Source: Bradyrhizobium oropedii (GTDB lineage: Bacteria; Pseudomonadota; Alphaproteobacteria; Rhizobiales; Xanthobacteraceae). Taken from it: a stretch of DNA of 64,000 nt. Positions 1-9,720 of this stretch are shown here, piece after piece; the stretch's first letter is position 1; each line of letters begins with the position of its first letter. Below the pieces are notes generated by a model. The model saw nothing but the letters and a program-made list of their open reading frames with translations. It was not told the DNA's origin and did no database searches. Made by a program: the position numbers and the translations under genes. The DNA is taken from NCBI RefSeq assembly GCF_020889685.1, contig NZ_JACMYO010000020.1, forward strand, positions 1 through 64,000, given 5' to 3'.

Positions 1-45
1 CGGCTTTCGCCGGGACGACCCGGGGAGAGAGCCCCGCGCGAAAGC

Positions 46-1368
46 TCACTTCTCGCGGAACGACCGCATGAACTGGTCGTGCAAGGGCTTCATCAGGTAT
101 GACATCATGGTGCGGTCGCCGGTCTGGACGAAGGCCTCCACCGGCATGCCCGGGATGATCTTCACCTCGCTGCCGAGACGCGCGACCTCGCCCGGTGGCA
201 TCGAGACGCGGATCGTGTAGTAGCTCTGACCGGTGCGCTGGTCAGTTGTGGTGTCGGCGGAGACCCGCGTGACAACGCCGTTCAGCTCGGGTGTGGTGCG
301 CTGGTTGAAGGCGGAGAGACGCAGCATGGTCTTCTGTCCGACCTGCAGCTTGTCGATGTCCTGCGGGTTGACCTTGGCCTCGACCGACAGATCGTCGGCC
401 TTCGGAACGATCATCATGATCGCGTCGCCCGCGGTGATGACGCCGCCGACGGTATGGACGGTCGACTGCAGCACCACGCCGTCCTGCGGCGCGCGGATGT
501 CGACACGGCGAAGCTGGTCTTCAGCGGTAACCTTGCGCTCGACGAACTCGCCGATCTTGTCGTTGGCCTCGCGCAAGTCCTTGGAAACCTCCGCGAGCAT
601 GTCCTTGTCGACCTGAATGATCTGCAACTCGGTCTCGGTGATCTTGCCCTTGGCCTGGGCGCGCGAGGCAATGTATTGCGCGCGCTCGCCGGACAGCCGG
701 GCCGCATCGCGCTCCAGCGTGGTCAGGCGGGTCAGTTGCACCAGGTGCTGATCATAGAGCTGACGAACGCCGACCAGTTCGGTGTTCACGAGCTCGATTT
801 CCTTGTCCTTGGACTTCTCCTGCGCCTGCAGGCCGGAGATTTCCTCGTTGAGCTGGGTGACGCGCTCGCGCAGCTGCGCCTTCTGGCCGGTACGGCCGTT
901 GACGCGCACTTCGAACAGCTTGGTTTCGCTCGTCATGATGTCCCGCACGTCGGGATCCTTGGCCTGCTCGAGGAGTTGCGGCGGAAACACGATCTTGTCG
1001 CGGCCCTGCTGCTCGGCCTCGAGCCGGGCCGCGCGCGCGTAGAGACCGTTCAGCGTCTTGACCACGATCGCAAGGCTCGCCTTGACGACGGTCTCGTCGA
1101 GACGCACGACGATGTCGCCCGCTTTGACCGTGTCGCCGTCACGCGCCAGGATCTCGCCGACGACACCGCCGGTCGGATGCTGCACCTTCTTGACGTTGGT
1201 ATCGACCACCACCGAGCCCGGCGCGATCAGCGCGCCCGAGATCGGCACCGTCGCGGCCCAGCCGCCGACGCCGCCGCCGAGAACCAGGACCACGGCGAGG
1301 CCGACCACGAGGTGTTTTCTGATCGAAGCATGCGCGTTACGCGGTTGATCGGTCATGCGGTCGCTCAT
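46..1368 (-). CDS. HlyD-family periplasmic adaptor of a type I secretion system
   Basis: Membrane-fusion subunit that should link the inner-membrane ABC exporter to an outer-membrane TolC-like channel. The 440-residue protein has a short cytoplasmic N-terminus, one membrane helix at about residues 20-42, a lipoyl-like segment near 60-90 (GEILARDGDTVKAGD), a long Glu/Arg/Lys/Gln-rich coiled coil at about 100-290, and a beta-barrel C-terminus ending with the family's GMPVEAFVQTGDRT motif. Its ATG overlaps the stop of the upstream ABC gene (ATGA), so the two are translationally coupled. No TolC gene is in the window. The FecR/VCBS protein at 18339-22496 is a candidate cargo by inference only. 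Confidence 0.93.
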   Translation of the reverse strand: MSDRMTDQPRNAHASIRKHLVVGLAVVLVLGGGVGGWAATVPISGALIAPGSVVVDTNVKKVQHPTGGVVGEILARDGDTVKAGDIVVRLDETVVKASLAIVVKTLNGLYARAARLEAEQQGRDKIVFPPQLLEQAKDPDVRDIMTSETKLFEVRVNGRTGQKAQLRERVTQLNEEISGLQAQEKSKDKEIELVNTELVGVRQLYDQHLVQLTRLTTLERDAARLSGERAQYIASRAQAKGKITETELQIIQVDKDMLAEVSKDLREANDKIGEFVERKVTAEDQLRRVDIRAPQDGVVLQSTVHTVGGVITAGDAIMMIVPKADDLSVEAKVNPQDIDKLQVGQKTMLRLSAFNQRTTPELNGVVTRVSADTTTDQRTGQSYYTIRVSMPPGEVARLGSEVKIIPGMPVEAFVQTGDRTMMSYLMKPLHDQFMRSFREK

Positions 1369-3116
1369 GACTTGGCCGCCCCCGCATCGGCGACGATCTT
1401 GATCGGCGTGGGCACCGGCGGCGCGGCACGCTGCAGCACCTGCGCGAGCACGGTTTCCTTCGGCCCGAAGGTCTGCATACGGCCGTCCTTGAGCACCAGC
1501 AGCTGGTCGACGCCCTCGATGCCGATCGGCCGGTGCGCAACCACGATGACAACGGCACCGCGCTCGCGGGCGCCACGCACCGCGCGGGTCAGCGCCTCGT
1601 CGCCCTCACTGTCGAGGTTGGAGTTCGGCTCATCCAGCACGATCAGGAACGGATTGCCGTAGAGCGCACGGGCCAGCGCGACGCGCTGCGCCTGGCCGGC
1701 AGAGAGCGCCGTGCCCTGCTCGCCGACCTGGGTGTCGTAGCCCTCGCGCATCTTGATGATCATCTCATGCACGCCGGCTTCCTTGGCCGCCGCGATGATG
1801 CCGTCGGATTTCGCCTCGGGATCGAACCGGCAGATGTTCTGCGCGACGGTGCCGGCGAACAGTTCGACGTCCTGCGGCAAATAGCCGACATGGCGACCGA
1901 GCTCGTCCGAGGACCACTGATCGAGCGCGGCGCCGTCGAGCCGCACCTTGCCGCGCGCCGGCACCCAGACGCCGACCAGCGCTCGGATCAGCGACGACTT
2001 GCCGGAACCGCTCGGGCCGATCACGCCGACGCCGCTGCCGGCTTCGACGGCGAAGGTGACGTCTTGCACGATGGCGCGCTGGTCACCCGGCGCGACCATG
2101 GTCACGGCCTCGACCGAGAGCTTCTTCTCCGGCGCCTGCAACAGCGTCTGCGCGGGGCGTGCGGGCATCTGTTGCAGCAGGCGGTTGAGACGCTGCCAGC
2201 TCTGCCGCGCGGCGACGAAGCCCTTCCAATGCGCGATCGCGAGATCGACCGGCGCCAGCGCCCGCGCGCTCAGGATCGACCCGGCGATGATGATGCCGCC
2301 GGTGGCCTCCTGGTGGATCACGAGATAGGCACCGACCGCGAGCACGGCCGACTGCAACATCATGCGCAGCACCTTGGCGACCGCACCGAGCCCGCCGGTC
2401 ACGTCGCTCGCACGCTGGTTGCCCGACAGATATTCCTCGTTGGCCTCGTTCCACCGCTTGTTCATCCGCCCGGCCATGCCCATGGCCACGAGCACCTCGG
2501 CGTTGCGGCGGCTCGAAGCGGCGAGATCGTTACGCCGCGCGGCGAGCGACATCGCTTCCTTGGCCGGCGCGCGCGACATGTATTCGGTGATCAGCGTCAG
2601 CGTCACCAGAATGATGGCGCCGACCAGCGCGGTAACGCCGAGCAGCCAATGGAATGCGAAGCAGATCAACATGTAGAACGGCAGCCAGGGCAGATCGAAG
2701 AATGCACCGGGGCCCATGCTGCCGAGGAAGGAGCGCACATTGTCGAGATCGCGCAGCGGCTGCAGGCCCTCACTGCGATTGCCGGCCATCAGCGGCAGCC
2801 GCACGATGGTGTCGAACACGCGCGCATTGAGCGCTTCGTCGAGCGAGGTGCCGACACGGCCGAGGATTCGTCCGCGCAGGAGATCGAGCACACCCTGGGC
2901 GATGTAGAGGACCGCGGCGATGACCACGAGCCCGACCAGGGTCGCAACGCTGCGGCTCGGCAGCACGCGGTCGTAGACCTGGAGCATGAACATCGAACCC
3001 GTCAGATACAGCAGGTTGATCATGCAACTGATGAGGCCAACGCCGATGAAGGCACTGCGGCATGCGCGCAGCGCCTCAGCCAGTTCGGAACGCCGGACAG
3101 CGGGCGCGACTGCCAT
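1365..3116 (-). CDS. Type I secretion system permease/ATPase (PrsD/AprD type)
   Basis: Fused membrane and ATPase subunit that exports proteins carrying a C-terminal secretion signal. About 583 residues: an N-terminal ABC transmembrane domain, then a nucleotide-binding domain with Walker A GPSGSGKSS near residue 367, signature LSAGQAQR near 471 and Walker B LIVLDEP near 491. There is no N-terminal C39 peptidase domain, so the cargo is probably not a double-glycine leader peptide. I chose the ATG at 3116; a TTG nine codons upstream lacks a convincing ribosome site. It is the first gene of a two-gene operon with the HlyD adaptor. Confidence 0.92.
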   Translation of the reverse strand: MAVAPAVRRSELAEALRACRSAFIGVGLISCMINLLYLTGSMFMLQVYDRVLPSRSVATLVGLVVIAAVLYIAQGVLDLLRGRILGRVGTSLDEALNARVFDTIVRLPLMAGNRSEGLQPLRDLDNVRSFLGSMGPGAFFDLPWLPFYMLICFAFHWLLGVTALVGAIILVTLTLITEYMSRAPAKEAMSLAARRNDLAASSRRNAEVLVAMGMAGRMNKRWNEANEEYLSGNQRASDVTGGLGAVAKVLRMMLQSAVLAVGAYLVIHQEATGGIIIAGSILSARALAPVDLAIAHWKGFVAARQSWQRLNRLLQQMPARPAQTLLQAPEKKLSVEAVTMVAPGDQRAIVQDVTFAVEAGSGVGVIGPSGSGKSSLIRALVGVWVPARGKVRLDGAALDQWSSDELGRHVGYLPQDVELFAGTVAQNICRFDPEAKSDGIIAAAKEAGVHEMIIKMREGYDTQVGEQGTALSAGQAQRVALARALYGNPFLIVLDEPNSNLDSEGDEALTRAVRGARERGAVVIVVAHRPIGIEGVDQLLVLKDGRMQTFGPKETVLAQVLQRAAPPVPTPIKIVADAGAAKS

Positions 3117-3274
3117 AAAAACCGATCTCTGCAAAACAAACAAAACAAAAGAGTTACGTGATCACCACGTTGTACAGGCGTTTGCGATCATCGTCCATTT
3201 CAAGTCGCGCCAAGCAGAGCATGGTTCGCGCCGTATTTCTGTGACCCCTCAGACAGTTGACGGAATAATTAGGG

Positions 3275-4069
3275 TTAACCGGCCGCGGAACCCTCGCCTG
3301 AGGCGGGCGCGCTTCTCGGAAAGGGCACGAGAATGACCGACATCGAGACCCGGCCGATCTCGCCATCGACATCGAACAGTACCCCGCTGCCAACGCCAAG
3401 CCCGGCCTCTGCCCGCCAGCGCGCCTCGGCGCGAACGCCGATCCACGCTCCGCGCGGCGGCCTGAACAGTTGCACCGCAAGGTTCGGGTTGGGGTCGGCC
3501 ACCACATTCTGCACCGGGCGTGCGATGCCGTGGGTCCAATCGGCAGGACCGAGCACGCGCGCCAACGGGCCGGCGTCCGTAATCACGCTATGGTGCATCC
3601 GAAACCACGCGACATCGTCCCCGGCACGGGCTTCCATCGCGTCCATGAACCAGCTGCGGCCATGGACGGCGTGCGGGCTGCGCAGCGGAAACACCGTCGG
3701 ATCGACGCGGGCGGCGGCGCTGCCATGAAAACCGGGGATCTTGACCGCACGTTCGCGCGACAGCGTCACGCGGACCGTCGCGCAGGGCTGCTCCTCGCCT
3801 GCCGGCCATAGCGTGTTGTCGACGACGCTGACCCGGCCGCCCTCGGTCACGACAGAGATTTGCGTACGCAATTCCGCCATCGGCGTCGGCCGCAGGAACC
3901 AGGCCGCCGCCGATATCGCCGTGCCCCAGTTGCGCGCGCCCGCCATGGCCTCGACCTCGGCGGTCAAGAGGCTGGCAACCGCCCCGCCCTGGAGACCGGC
4001 GAACGGCCCCGCCGCCAGCGCGGCAGGTTTCCAGTGATGGGGCGTGGCTGAAGGTTCGAAGATGGCCAA
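3275..4069 (-). CDS. Acyl-CoA thioesterase-like (double hotdog) protein
   Basis: Resembles the thioesterase-like superfamily (TesB-type double hotdog) of about 260-290 residues, expected to hydrolyse acyl-CoA. The N-terminal half has the FAGLQGGAVASLL region and the C-terminal half PPRGAWIGVRAEARW, typical of the second hotdog. An ATG at 4135 would extend the protein by 22 residues, but it would overlap the start codon of the divergent LysR gene and has no visible ribosome site. The TTG at 4069 has AGGGA nine bases upstream, so I prefer it. The substrate is unknown; the divergent LysR gene may regulate it. Confidence 0.72.
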   Translation of the reverse strand: MAIFEPSATPHHWKPAALAAGPFAGLQGGAVASLLTAEVEAMAGARNWGTAISAAAWFLRPTPMAELRTQISVVTEGGRVSVVDNTLWPAGEEQPCATVRVTLSRERAVKIPGFHGSAAARVDPTVFPLRSPHAVHGRSWFMDAMEARAGDDVAWFRMHHSVITDAGPLARVLGPADWTHGIARPVQNVVADPNPNLAVQLFRPPRGAWIGVRAEARWRAEAGLGVGSGVLFDVDGEIGRVSMSVILVPFPRSAPASGEGSAAG

Positions 4070-4133
4070 GACGGGGAATCCCTGAGGTGCGCAGGATTGA
4101 GCGTTTGCGCAATCTGATCCATGAATATCGACC

Positions 4134-5087
4134 ATGACAAAAGGCTATTCATCACTCGAGGTGAACAGGATTCACCCGTTGGACGCCCCCGACCCGCGGG
4201 TCATCCCGCCGCTGACGGCGCTGCTGGCCTTCGAGCGCGCGGCCACCCAGCTGAGCTTCCGGCGCGCCGCGCGCGACCTGTCGCTGAGCCCGTCCGCGAT
4301 CAGCCACCAGATCCGCGGGCTGGAGCAGCAGTTCGGCACCAGGCTGTTCGTCCGCGGCGCGCGCGCGGTGCGGCTGACCGCGGACGGCGAGCGCTACCTT
4401 GCAAAAGTGTCGGCCGCGCTGGCGGCGCTGCAGGAGGCAAGCCGTGACATGCTGCGGCAGCGCGGCGAGGCCAGCGGCGAACTCTGGATCAGCTCACTGC
4501 CGTTCTTCACCAGCGCCGTGCTGCTGCCGGCGCTGCCGGAGTTCAAGCGGCGCCATCCGCAACTGACGCTGCGGATCGAGGCCACCCATCAATATGCTGA
4601 CTTCACCGGATCGCGCGTCGATGTCGCGATCCGCTACGGGCGGGAACATGCCGCCGGGTTGAAGGTCGAGCCGCTGGTCAAGGTCAAGGGATTGCCGGTC
4701 TGTACGCCCGCGCTGCTCAAAGCGGGTCTTCGAACACCCGCGGACCTGTCGCGCGAGGTGCTGATCCATGTCACGACGCAGCCGCGCGCGTGGCCGGCCT
4801 GGCTGAGGGAGGCCGGCCTGCCGCATCTCGCCCCGCGCGGGCATCTGTGGCTCGACAGCGTGCCGGCGATGCTGGAGGCCGCCGAGCACGGGCTCGGCGT
4901 GGGGCTGGCGTTGGCACCCCTGATCAAGGCGCGGCCGGGCTTCGGCAAGCGGCTGGTGGCGCCGTTTGCGTTCGAGCCTGCGCAGAGCGAGACGATCTAC
5001 CTGGTCTCGCGGACCGAGCAGGCGCGGGACCGGCGCATATCAGCGGTGCGGCGCTGGATCACCGACGCGGTCGCGCGGGCGAGCTAG
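4134..5087 (+). CDS. LysR-family transcriptional regulator (GcvA-like)
   Basis: A 317-residue DNA-binding regulator. It has an N-terminal winged helix-turn-helix (SFRRAARDLSLSPSAISHQI, about residues 40-60) and a C-terminal periplasmic-binding-like effector domain with the GcvA-style VDVAIRYG segment. An alternative TTG start at 4179 has AGGA eight bases upstream and would give the usual family N-terminus just before the HTH; the ATG at 4134 overlaps the divergent gene's alternative ATG. Its stop shares the CTAG at 5084-5087 with the stop of the convergent dppD-like gene. The likely target is the divergent thioesterase, by LysR convention. Confidence 0.88.
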   Translation: MTKGYSSLEVNRIHPLDAPDPRVIPPLTALLAFERAATQLSFRRAARDLSLSPSAISHQIRGLEQQFGTRLFVRGARAVRLTADGERYLAKVSAALAALQEASRDMLRQRGEASGELWISSLPFFTSAVLLPALPEFKRRHPQLTLRIEATHQYADFTGSRVDVAIRYGREHAAGLKVEPLVKVKGLPVCTPALLKAGLRTPADLSREVLIHVTTQPRAWPAWLREAGLPHLAPRGHLWLDSVPAMLEAAEHGLGVGLALAPLIKARPGFGKRLVAPFAFEPAQSETIYLVSRTEQARDRRISAVRRWITDAVARAS

Positions 5088-6061
5088 GCCGTCGCGACGC
5101 TGGGTTCCGCCAGAACGCAGCGCGCCTGGTGGCCGGGCGCGACCGGCACATTCGGCGGCAGGCTTTCGCTACAGCGCGGCTCGGCAAACTTGCAACGCGG
5201 CGCAAAGGAGCAGCTCGCCGGCGCCTGGTCGAGCGACGGCGGCGTGCCCGGGATGGTCTCCAGCCGCTGGCCGCGCAGCGCACCGTGGATGGTCGACGCG
5301 AGCAAGCCCTTCGCATAGGGATGCACCGGCGTGCGCACGATGTCGCGCAAGGCGCCCTGCTCCACGATCTGGCCGGCATACATCACCGCGACGCGGTCGC
5401 AGATCTCGATGGCGACGCCGATGTCGTGGGTGACGAAGATGACGGACATGCCGAACTCGCGCTGCAGCTCGCGCAGCAGCAGCAGGATCTGGATCTGCAC
5501 GGTGGCATCGAGCGCCGTGGTCGGCTCGTCCGCGAGCAGGATTTTCGGCTTGCAGGCCAGCGCCAGCGCGATCATCGCGCGCTGGCGCATGCCGCCCGAC
5601 ATCTCGTGCGGATAGGAGTCCAGCCGCCGTTTCGCGGAGGGGATCCGCACCACTTCGAGCATTTCGAGCGCCCGCGCGGTGGCGTCGCGCTCGCTCTTGC
5701 CCTCGTGGCGCATCACCGTCTCCGCGATCTGGCGGCCGATGGTGTAGACCGGATCGAGCGCCAGTGCCGGCTCCTGGAAGATCATCGAGACGGTCTGGCC
5801 GCGGAATGCGGACAGCGCCTCGTCGTCCATCGCCAGCACCTCCTGGCCCAGCACCTTGACGCTGCCGGAGATTTGCGTGCGCTTCCGCGGCAACAGCCGC
5901 ATCAGCGCGCGCAGCGTCACGCTCTTGCCCGAGCCGGATTCGCCGAGCAGCCCCAACACCTCGCCCTCGCCGAGCGACAGGCTGAGATCGTTCACGGCAT
6001 GGACCGTGCGATCGCCGGTGAAGCGGATGTTGAGGTTGTTGATCTCGACGAGATTGGTCAT
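5084..6061 (-). CDS. Oligopeptide ABC transporter ATP-binding protein (DppD/OppD-like)
   Basis: Energising ATPase of a peptide/nickel-type importer, 325 residues. It has Walker A GESGSGKS near residue 38, an MSGGMRQR signature, Walker [13 protein letters not shown], and a Cys-rich C-terminal extension ([15 protein letters not shown]) typical of oligopeptide ATPases. The ATG at 6061 overlaps the amidase stop (ATGA). It is the last gene of the leftward cluster dppB, dppC, dppF, atzG-like, atzE-like, dppD, so the amidase pair sits between the two ATPase genes. Confidence 0.93.
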   Translation of the reverse strand: MTNLVEINNLNIRFTGDRTVHAVNDLSLSLGEGEVLGLLGESGSGKSVTLRALMRLLPRKRTQISGSVKVLGQEVLAMDDEALSAFRGQTVSMIFQEPALALDPVYTIGRQIAETVMRHEGKSERDATARALEMLEVVRIPSAKRRLDSYPHEMSGGMRQRAMIALALACKPKILLADEPTTALDATVQIQILLLLRELQREFGMSVIFVTHDIGVAIEICDRVAVMYAGQIVEQGALRDIVRTPVHPYAKGLLASTIHGALRGQRLETIPGTPPSLDQAPASCSFAPRCKFAEPRCSESLPPNVPVAPGHQARCVLAEPSVATA

Positions 6062-7470
6062 GCGAGCCTGGGTACCCTGGCGTGGAAATCGGTCGCGCGC
6101 TGGAAAGCAGCGCCGATCCGAAGCAAGCTGGCTTCCTCGAACGAGCGCCCGATCAGCTGCATGCCGACCGGCAGGCCTGTCTTCGTGAACCCGCTCGGAA
6201 TCGACAGCGACGGCAGGCCGAGATAGTTGACCGGACGGGTGAACCGCGTCAGCCGCTGGATCACAGCTTCCGCGCCCGGACCGTTGCCGACATCGCTCTC
6301 GGCGATCGTCGGTGCCGGCACCGGAGCCGACGGCGCGATCACCGCATCGACGCCGCTGACCGCCGCGTTGTGCGCAGCGAGCGCAGGGCCACGCCAGCGC
6401 ATCGCCTCGAGATAGGTGACCGCCGGTATGGTCAGGCCGTTCTGCAACCGCATCAGGACCTGCGCGCCGTAATCCTGCGGCCGCTCGATCATCCAGCGCT
6501 TGTGGAAGGCGGCGGCCTCGACCGCCAGCACCAGTTGCGACGCGGCGCTGAGTTGGCGCTGATCGGGCAACTCGACCTTGACGATCTCGGCACCTTCCTG
6601 CTTCAGGGTTGCCACCGTCTCGTCGAGGATGCGCGCCACCTCGCCATCGAGGTCGTCGACATAGAACGCGGTCGGCACGCCGATCTTGATCCCCTTCAGC
6701 GACTGCCTGGTCGCAGCCATGTAGTCCGGCACCGGCTGCGTCGAGGCGGTGAGATCCTCGGGGTCGGCGCCGGCCATCAGGCCGAGCAGCAGCGCGCAAT
6801 CCTCTGCGGTCTGCGCCAGCGGACCGACGGTATCGAGCGACTGCGACAGCGGCATTGCGCCGGCACGGCTGACACGGCCGACCGTCGTCTTCAGGCCGGT
6901 GACGCCACAGAAATGCGCGGGCATACGCACCGAACCGCCGGTATCTGAGCCGAGCGCTGCGAAGGTGAGCCGCGCGGCGACCGCCGAGCCCGAGCCCGAC
7001 GACGAGCCGCCGGTGATGTGCTCGGTGTTCCAGGGATTGCGCACCGCACCGTAATGCACGTTGTGGCCGGTCGGCCCATACGCGAACTCGACCATCTGCA
7101 ACGAGCCGAGCCGGACCTGCCCGGCATCCTTCAGCCGCTGCAACGCCGTCGCGGTCGTTTTCGGCACGAAGTCGCGGCGGATCAGCGAGCCGCAGGTCAC
7201 GACCTTGCCGGCATCGTAATACATGTCCTTGTGCGCCAGCGGCACGCCGTGCAATGCGCCGCGGCTGTTGCCCTTGGCGAGCGCGGCATCGGCTTCGGTC
7301 GCGGCAGCCAGCGCCTGTTCGGATTCGACCGCCATATAGGCGTTGAGGCGCGGTTGCCATTCCGCGATGCGATGCAGTACGGCGCGCGTCACCTCATGCG
7401 AGGAGACCTTCTTGTCGGCAATCGCCTTGGCGACCGCGGCCAGCGTCATCAGGGCCAGATCAGAGCTCAT
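6058..7470 (-). CDS. Amidase-signature hydrolase, AtzE/GatA-like
   Basis: A 470-residue amidase-signature enzyme expected to hydrolyse an amide or ureido compound in the cytoplasm. The Ser-cisSer-Lys triad is visible: Lys in PLAHKDMYY near residue 81, cis-Ser in the Gly/Ser-rich GGSSSGSG segment, and nucleophile Ser in GSDTGGSVR. It is preceded by a 65-residue DUF4089 protein, the same pairing as 1-carboxybiuret hydrolase AtzE with its small subunit AtzG (established for the s-triazine pathway). The two genes overlap by ATGA. Its place inside an importer operon suggests it acts on the imported substrate. The exact substrate is unknown. Confidence 0.88.
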   Translation of the reverse strand: MSSDLALMTLAAVAKAIADKKVSSHEVTRAVLHRIAEWQPRLNAYMAVESEQALAAATEADAALAKGNSRGALHGVPLAHKDMYYDAGKVVTCGSLIRRDFVPKTTATALQRLKDAGQVRLGSLQMVEFAYGPTGHNVHYGAVRNPWNTEHITGGSSSGSGSAVAARLTFAALGSDTGGSVRMPAHFCGVTGLKTTVGRVSRAGAMPLSQSLDTVGPLAQTAEDCALLLGLMAGADPEDLTASTQPVPDYMAATRQSLKGIKIGVPTAFYVDDLDGEVARILDETVATLKQEGAEIVKVELPDQRQLSAASQLVLAVEAAAFHKRWMIERPQDYGAQVLMRLQNGLTIPAVTYLEAMRWRGPALAAHNAAVSGVDAVIAPSAPVPAPTIAESDVGNGPGAEAVIQRLTRFTRPVNYLGLPSLSIPSGFTKTGLPVGMQLIGRSFEEASLLRIGAAFQRATDFHARVPRLA

Positions 7471-7664
7471 TTCGACACCTTTGCGATCTGCGCCAGCAGG
7501 AAGCTCGCGGGTTCGAGATCGAACGGCAGCGTGCCGGAGATCGGCGCGAAGCCGTCGAATGCGGGTCCGATCGAATTGGCGATACGGGCGGCGACATCGT
7601 CATCGGCGGGCACGTCGGCGACGTGCGCGATCACTTTGACGTCCTTGGGAGTTGGTCTGGTCAT
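7467..7664 (-). CDS. DUF4089 small subunit, AtzG-like
   Basis: A 65-residue protein starting MTRPTPKD and ending LLAQIAKVSK. It resembles DUF4089 proteins such as AtzG, which bind and stabilise the AtzE amidase much as GatC does GatA. The ATG at 7664 overlaps the dppF-like stop (ATGA) and has GGAG ten bases upstream; the stop overlaps the amidase start. Translation upstream of this ATG only recodes the ATPase gene in another frame, so I reject a longer start. It is probably the partner of the downstream amidase. Confidence 0.8.
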   Translation of the reverse strand: MTRPTPKDVKVIAHVADVPADDDVAARIANSIGPAFDGFAPISGTLPFDLEPASFLLAQIAKVSK

Positions 7665-8734
7665 GCCGCGTTTTCTCCTTTTGCTTTTGCCGGCGCGCGG
7701 CTGTGCCCCGAGCCAGAGATGGCCATGTAGCACGCCGCCTGATGGCCCATTGTATCGAGATCGCTGAGTTTTGGCGTGTCGTTTGCGCAGAGCGGCTCCG
7801 CAAACGGACAACGGGTGTGAAACCGGCAACCCGACGGCGGATCGATCGGATTGGGCGGATCGCCCGAGATCGGCGGCACTTCGGTGCGCTTGTCGGGATC
7901 GGATGACGGCATCGCTGCCAGCAGCGCGCGGGTATAGGGATGCGCCGGCGCGTCCCAGACCGCATCGACCGGGCCGAGCTCGACGACTTCGCCGAGATAC
8001 ATCACCAGCACGCGGTCGGAGATGTAGCGGACGACGTTGAGATCGTGGCTGATGAAGAGATAGGTCAGGCCGAACTCGCGCTTCAGATCGGCGAGCAGAT
8101 TGAGTACCTGTGCCTCGACCGATTTGTCGAGCGCGGACACCGCTTCATCGAGGATCACGAGCCGCGGCGACAGCGCCAGCGCGCGGGCGATGTTGACGCG
8201 CTGGCGCTGGCCGCCGGACACTTCATGCGGATAGCGGTTGGCGAAGATCTCCGGCCGCAAGCCCACCTTGCCGAGCAGCTCGCGCGCCAACGTCCGCGCC
8301 GTGTCATCGGCCATGCCGTGGACTTTCGGCCCGAAGGCGATCGATTCCTCGATGGTGAGGCGCGGGTTGAGCGAGGCGTAGCTGTCCTGGAACACCATCT
8401 GCACGCCGCGCCGCAGATCGCGCAGCGAGAGCGCCGGGCCGACCTGCCTTCCATCATAGATGATGTCGCCTGCATCGCGCGTCATCAGATGCATCAGCAG
8501 CCGCGCCGTGGTCGACTTGCCGCAGCCGGATTCGCCGACGATGCCGACGGTCTCGCCCTTCATGACTGCGAAGCTGACGTCGTCGACGGCACGTACAGTC
8601 TTGCGCGGGCTGAACAGCCCGCCGCGCACCGGGAAGTGCTTGGTCAGGCCATTGACCTGCAAAAGGGGCTGCGCTGCACCGCCGATGTCGGCGACCGGCT
8701 CCAGCATGTCGGTGGGAAGATTGGCGTCGCTCAT
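7661..8734 (-). CDS. Oligopeptide ABC transporter ATP-binding protein (DppF/OppF-like)
   Basis: The second ATPase of the peptide-type importer, 357 residues. Walker A is GESGCGKST near residue 68, the signature VSGGQRQR, and Walker [13 protein letters not shown]. The [15 protein letters not shown] cluster marks the oligopeptide-type C-terminal domain. Walker B has DEAVSALD where the family usually reads DEPVSALD; this variant occurs in DppF/OppF proteins. It lies four bases after dppC and overlaps the AtzG-like start. Confidence 0.93.
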   Translation of the reverse strand: MSDANLPTDMLEPVADIGGAAQPLLQVNGLTKHFPVRGGLFSPRKTVRAVDDVSFAVMKGETVGIVGESGCGKSTTARLLMHLMTRDAGDIIYDGRQVGPALSLRDLRRGVQMVFQDSYASLNPRLTIEESIAFGPKVHGMADDTARTLARELLGKVGLRPEIFANRYPHEVSGGQRQRVNIARALALSPRLVILDEAVSALDKSVEAQVLNLLADLKREFGLTYLFISHDLNVVRYISDRVLVMYLGEVVELGPVDAVWDAPAHPYTRALLAAMPSSDPDKRTEVPPISGDPPNPIDPPSGCRFHTRCPFAEPLCANDTPKLSDLDTMGHQAACYMAISGSGHSRAPAKAKGENAA

Positions 8735-8738
8735 CGAA

Positions 8739-9626
8739 CTAGTTCCTGATGTCCATGGCGCTGCGCATGCCGTCGCTGAGCAGATTGAAGCAGATCGAGA
8801 CCGCGAAGATCATCGCGCCCGGCAGCGCCGCGACCCACGGATTGACATAGATCGCGGTGCGCAGCGTGTTCAGCATCAGGCCCCATTCCGGCTCCGGCGG
8901 CTTGGTGCCGAGCCCGAGGAAGGACAGACCGGCGGCGAGGATCATCGACACCGAGATCAGGCCGGTGGCGTAGACGAAGATCGGGCCGAGCACATTGCCG
9001 AGCATGTGCACGCGCATGATGGTGAAGGGACCGGCGCCGGAGGCGCGGGCCGCCTCGACGAAATCCATGTTGCGGACGCCGGTGGTGACGCTCTCGGCGA
9101 CCCGGGTAATCTGCGGCACGAACACGATGGTCAGCGACACGATCGAATTGGTGATGCCGGCGCCGAGCGCACCCGAGATCGCGATCGCCAGCAGCACCGA
9201 GGGGAAAGCATAGAACACGTCGACGGTGCGCATGATTGCGGTGTTGAGCTTGCCGCCGACATAGCCGGCGACGAGGCCGAGCGAGGTGCCGACCATGAAG
9301 GCGAGGATCACGGGCAGGATGCCGATCACCAGCGAGAGCCGTCCGCCATAGATCAGCCGCGCCAGCATGTCGCGGCCGAGCTCGTCGGTGCCGAGCGGAT
9401 AGCCCGGTGTGCCGATGTGGCGGAGACGGCGGATCATCGAGCCCTGATAGGGATCGGCGAGATGCAGCCACGGCGCCAGCAGCGCCGAGGCAAAGATCAG
9501 TAGCAGGATGACGGCGCAGGCCATACTGACCTTGTCGCGCCTGATGCGGCGGGCAACGGTCGCCCAGTAGCCGCGTGCCTTGCTCGCGGGGGCGGCCTGC
9601 AATGCGGTATCTGACATCGCACTCAT
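8739..9626 (-). CDS. Peptide ABC transporter permease (DppC-like)
   Basis: Inner-membrane permease of the peptide-type importer, about 295 residues, with an N-terminal cytoplasmic segment, OppC-N helix ([18 protein letters not shown]) and the EAA-like loop [12 protein letters not shown] chose the ATG at 9626, which has AAGAG upstream. Extending to 9701 would translate into the palindromic repeat at 9643-9720 and is unlikely to be real. It pairs with the DppB-like permease, from which the repeat separates it. Confidence 0.9.
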   Translation of the reverse strand: MSAMSDTALQAAPASKARGYWATVARRIRRDKVSMACAVILLLIFASALLAPWLHLADPYQGSMIRRLRHIGTPGYPLGTDELGRDMLARLIYGGRLSLVIGILPVILAFMVGTSLGLVAGYVGGKLNTAIMRTVDVFYAFPSVLLAIAISGALGAGITNSIVSLTIVFVPQITRVAESVTTGVRNMDFVEAARASGAGPFTIMRVHMLGNVLGPIFVYATGLISVSMILAAGLSFLGLGTKPPEPEWGLMLNTLRTAIYVNPWVAALPGAMIFAVSICFNLLSDGMRSAMDIRN

Positions 9627-9642
9627 GAACTGGCTCTTTTTG

Positions 9643-9720
9643 GAGCATGATCTCCGCGCAAACGCGTTCCGCGTTTGTCGCGTCGGAAAACCGGTCCCCA
9701 CTTTTCCGGATCATGCTCTA
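9643..9720. repeat. Intergenic palindromic repeat (GAGCATGAT family), copy 1
   Basis: Bounded by GAGCATGAT (9643-9651) and ATCATGCTC (9710-9718), with an inner palindrome AAACGCG/CGCGTTT. It lies between dppB and dppC within one operon. The outer TAG of the repeat (minus strand, 9718-9720) is the stop codon of dppB. A shorter member of the same family is at 25277-25327. As a folded RNA it could tune mRNA stability between the two permease genes; that is inference. Confidence 0.85.

Noticed and set aside
454..1662. Long plus-strand open frame opposite the T1SS adaptor
   Set aside because: Shadow of the minus-strand genes: its residues are low-complexity Leu/Asp/Arg text with no family motif, while the minus strand shows HlyD motifs throughout.
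6062..7360. N-terminal extension of the dppD-like gene to 758 residues
   Set aside because: The extra 430 residues are the amidase gene read in the wrong frame.
9627..9701. Upstream extension of the dppC-like gene
   Set aside because: Would be translated from the GAGCATGAT repeat; the ATG at 9626 gives the normal N-terminus.
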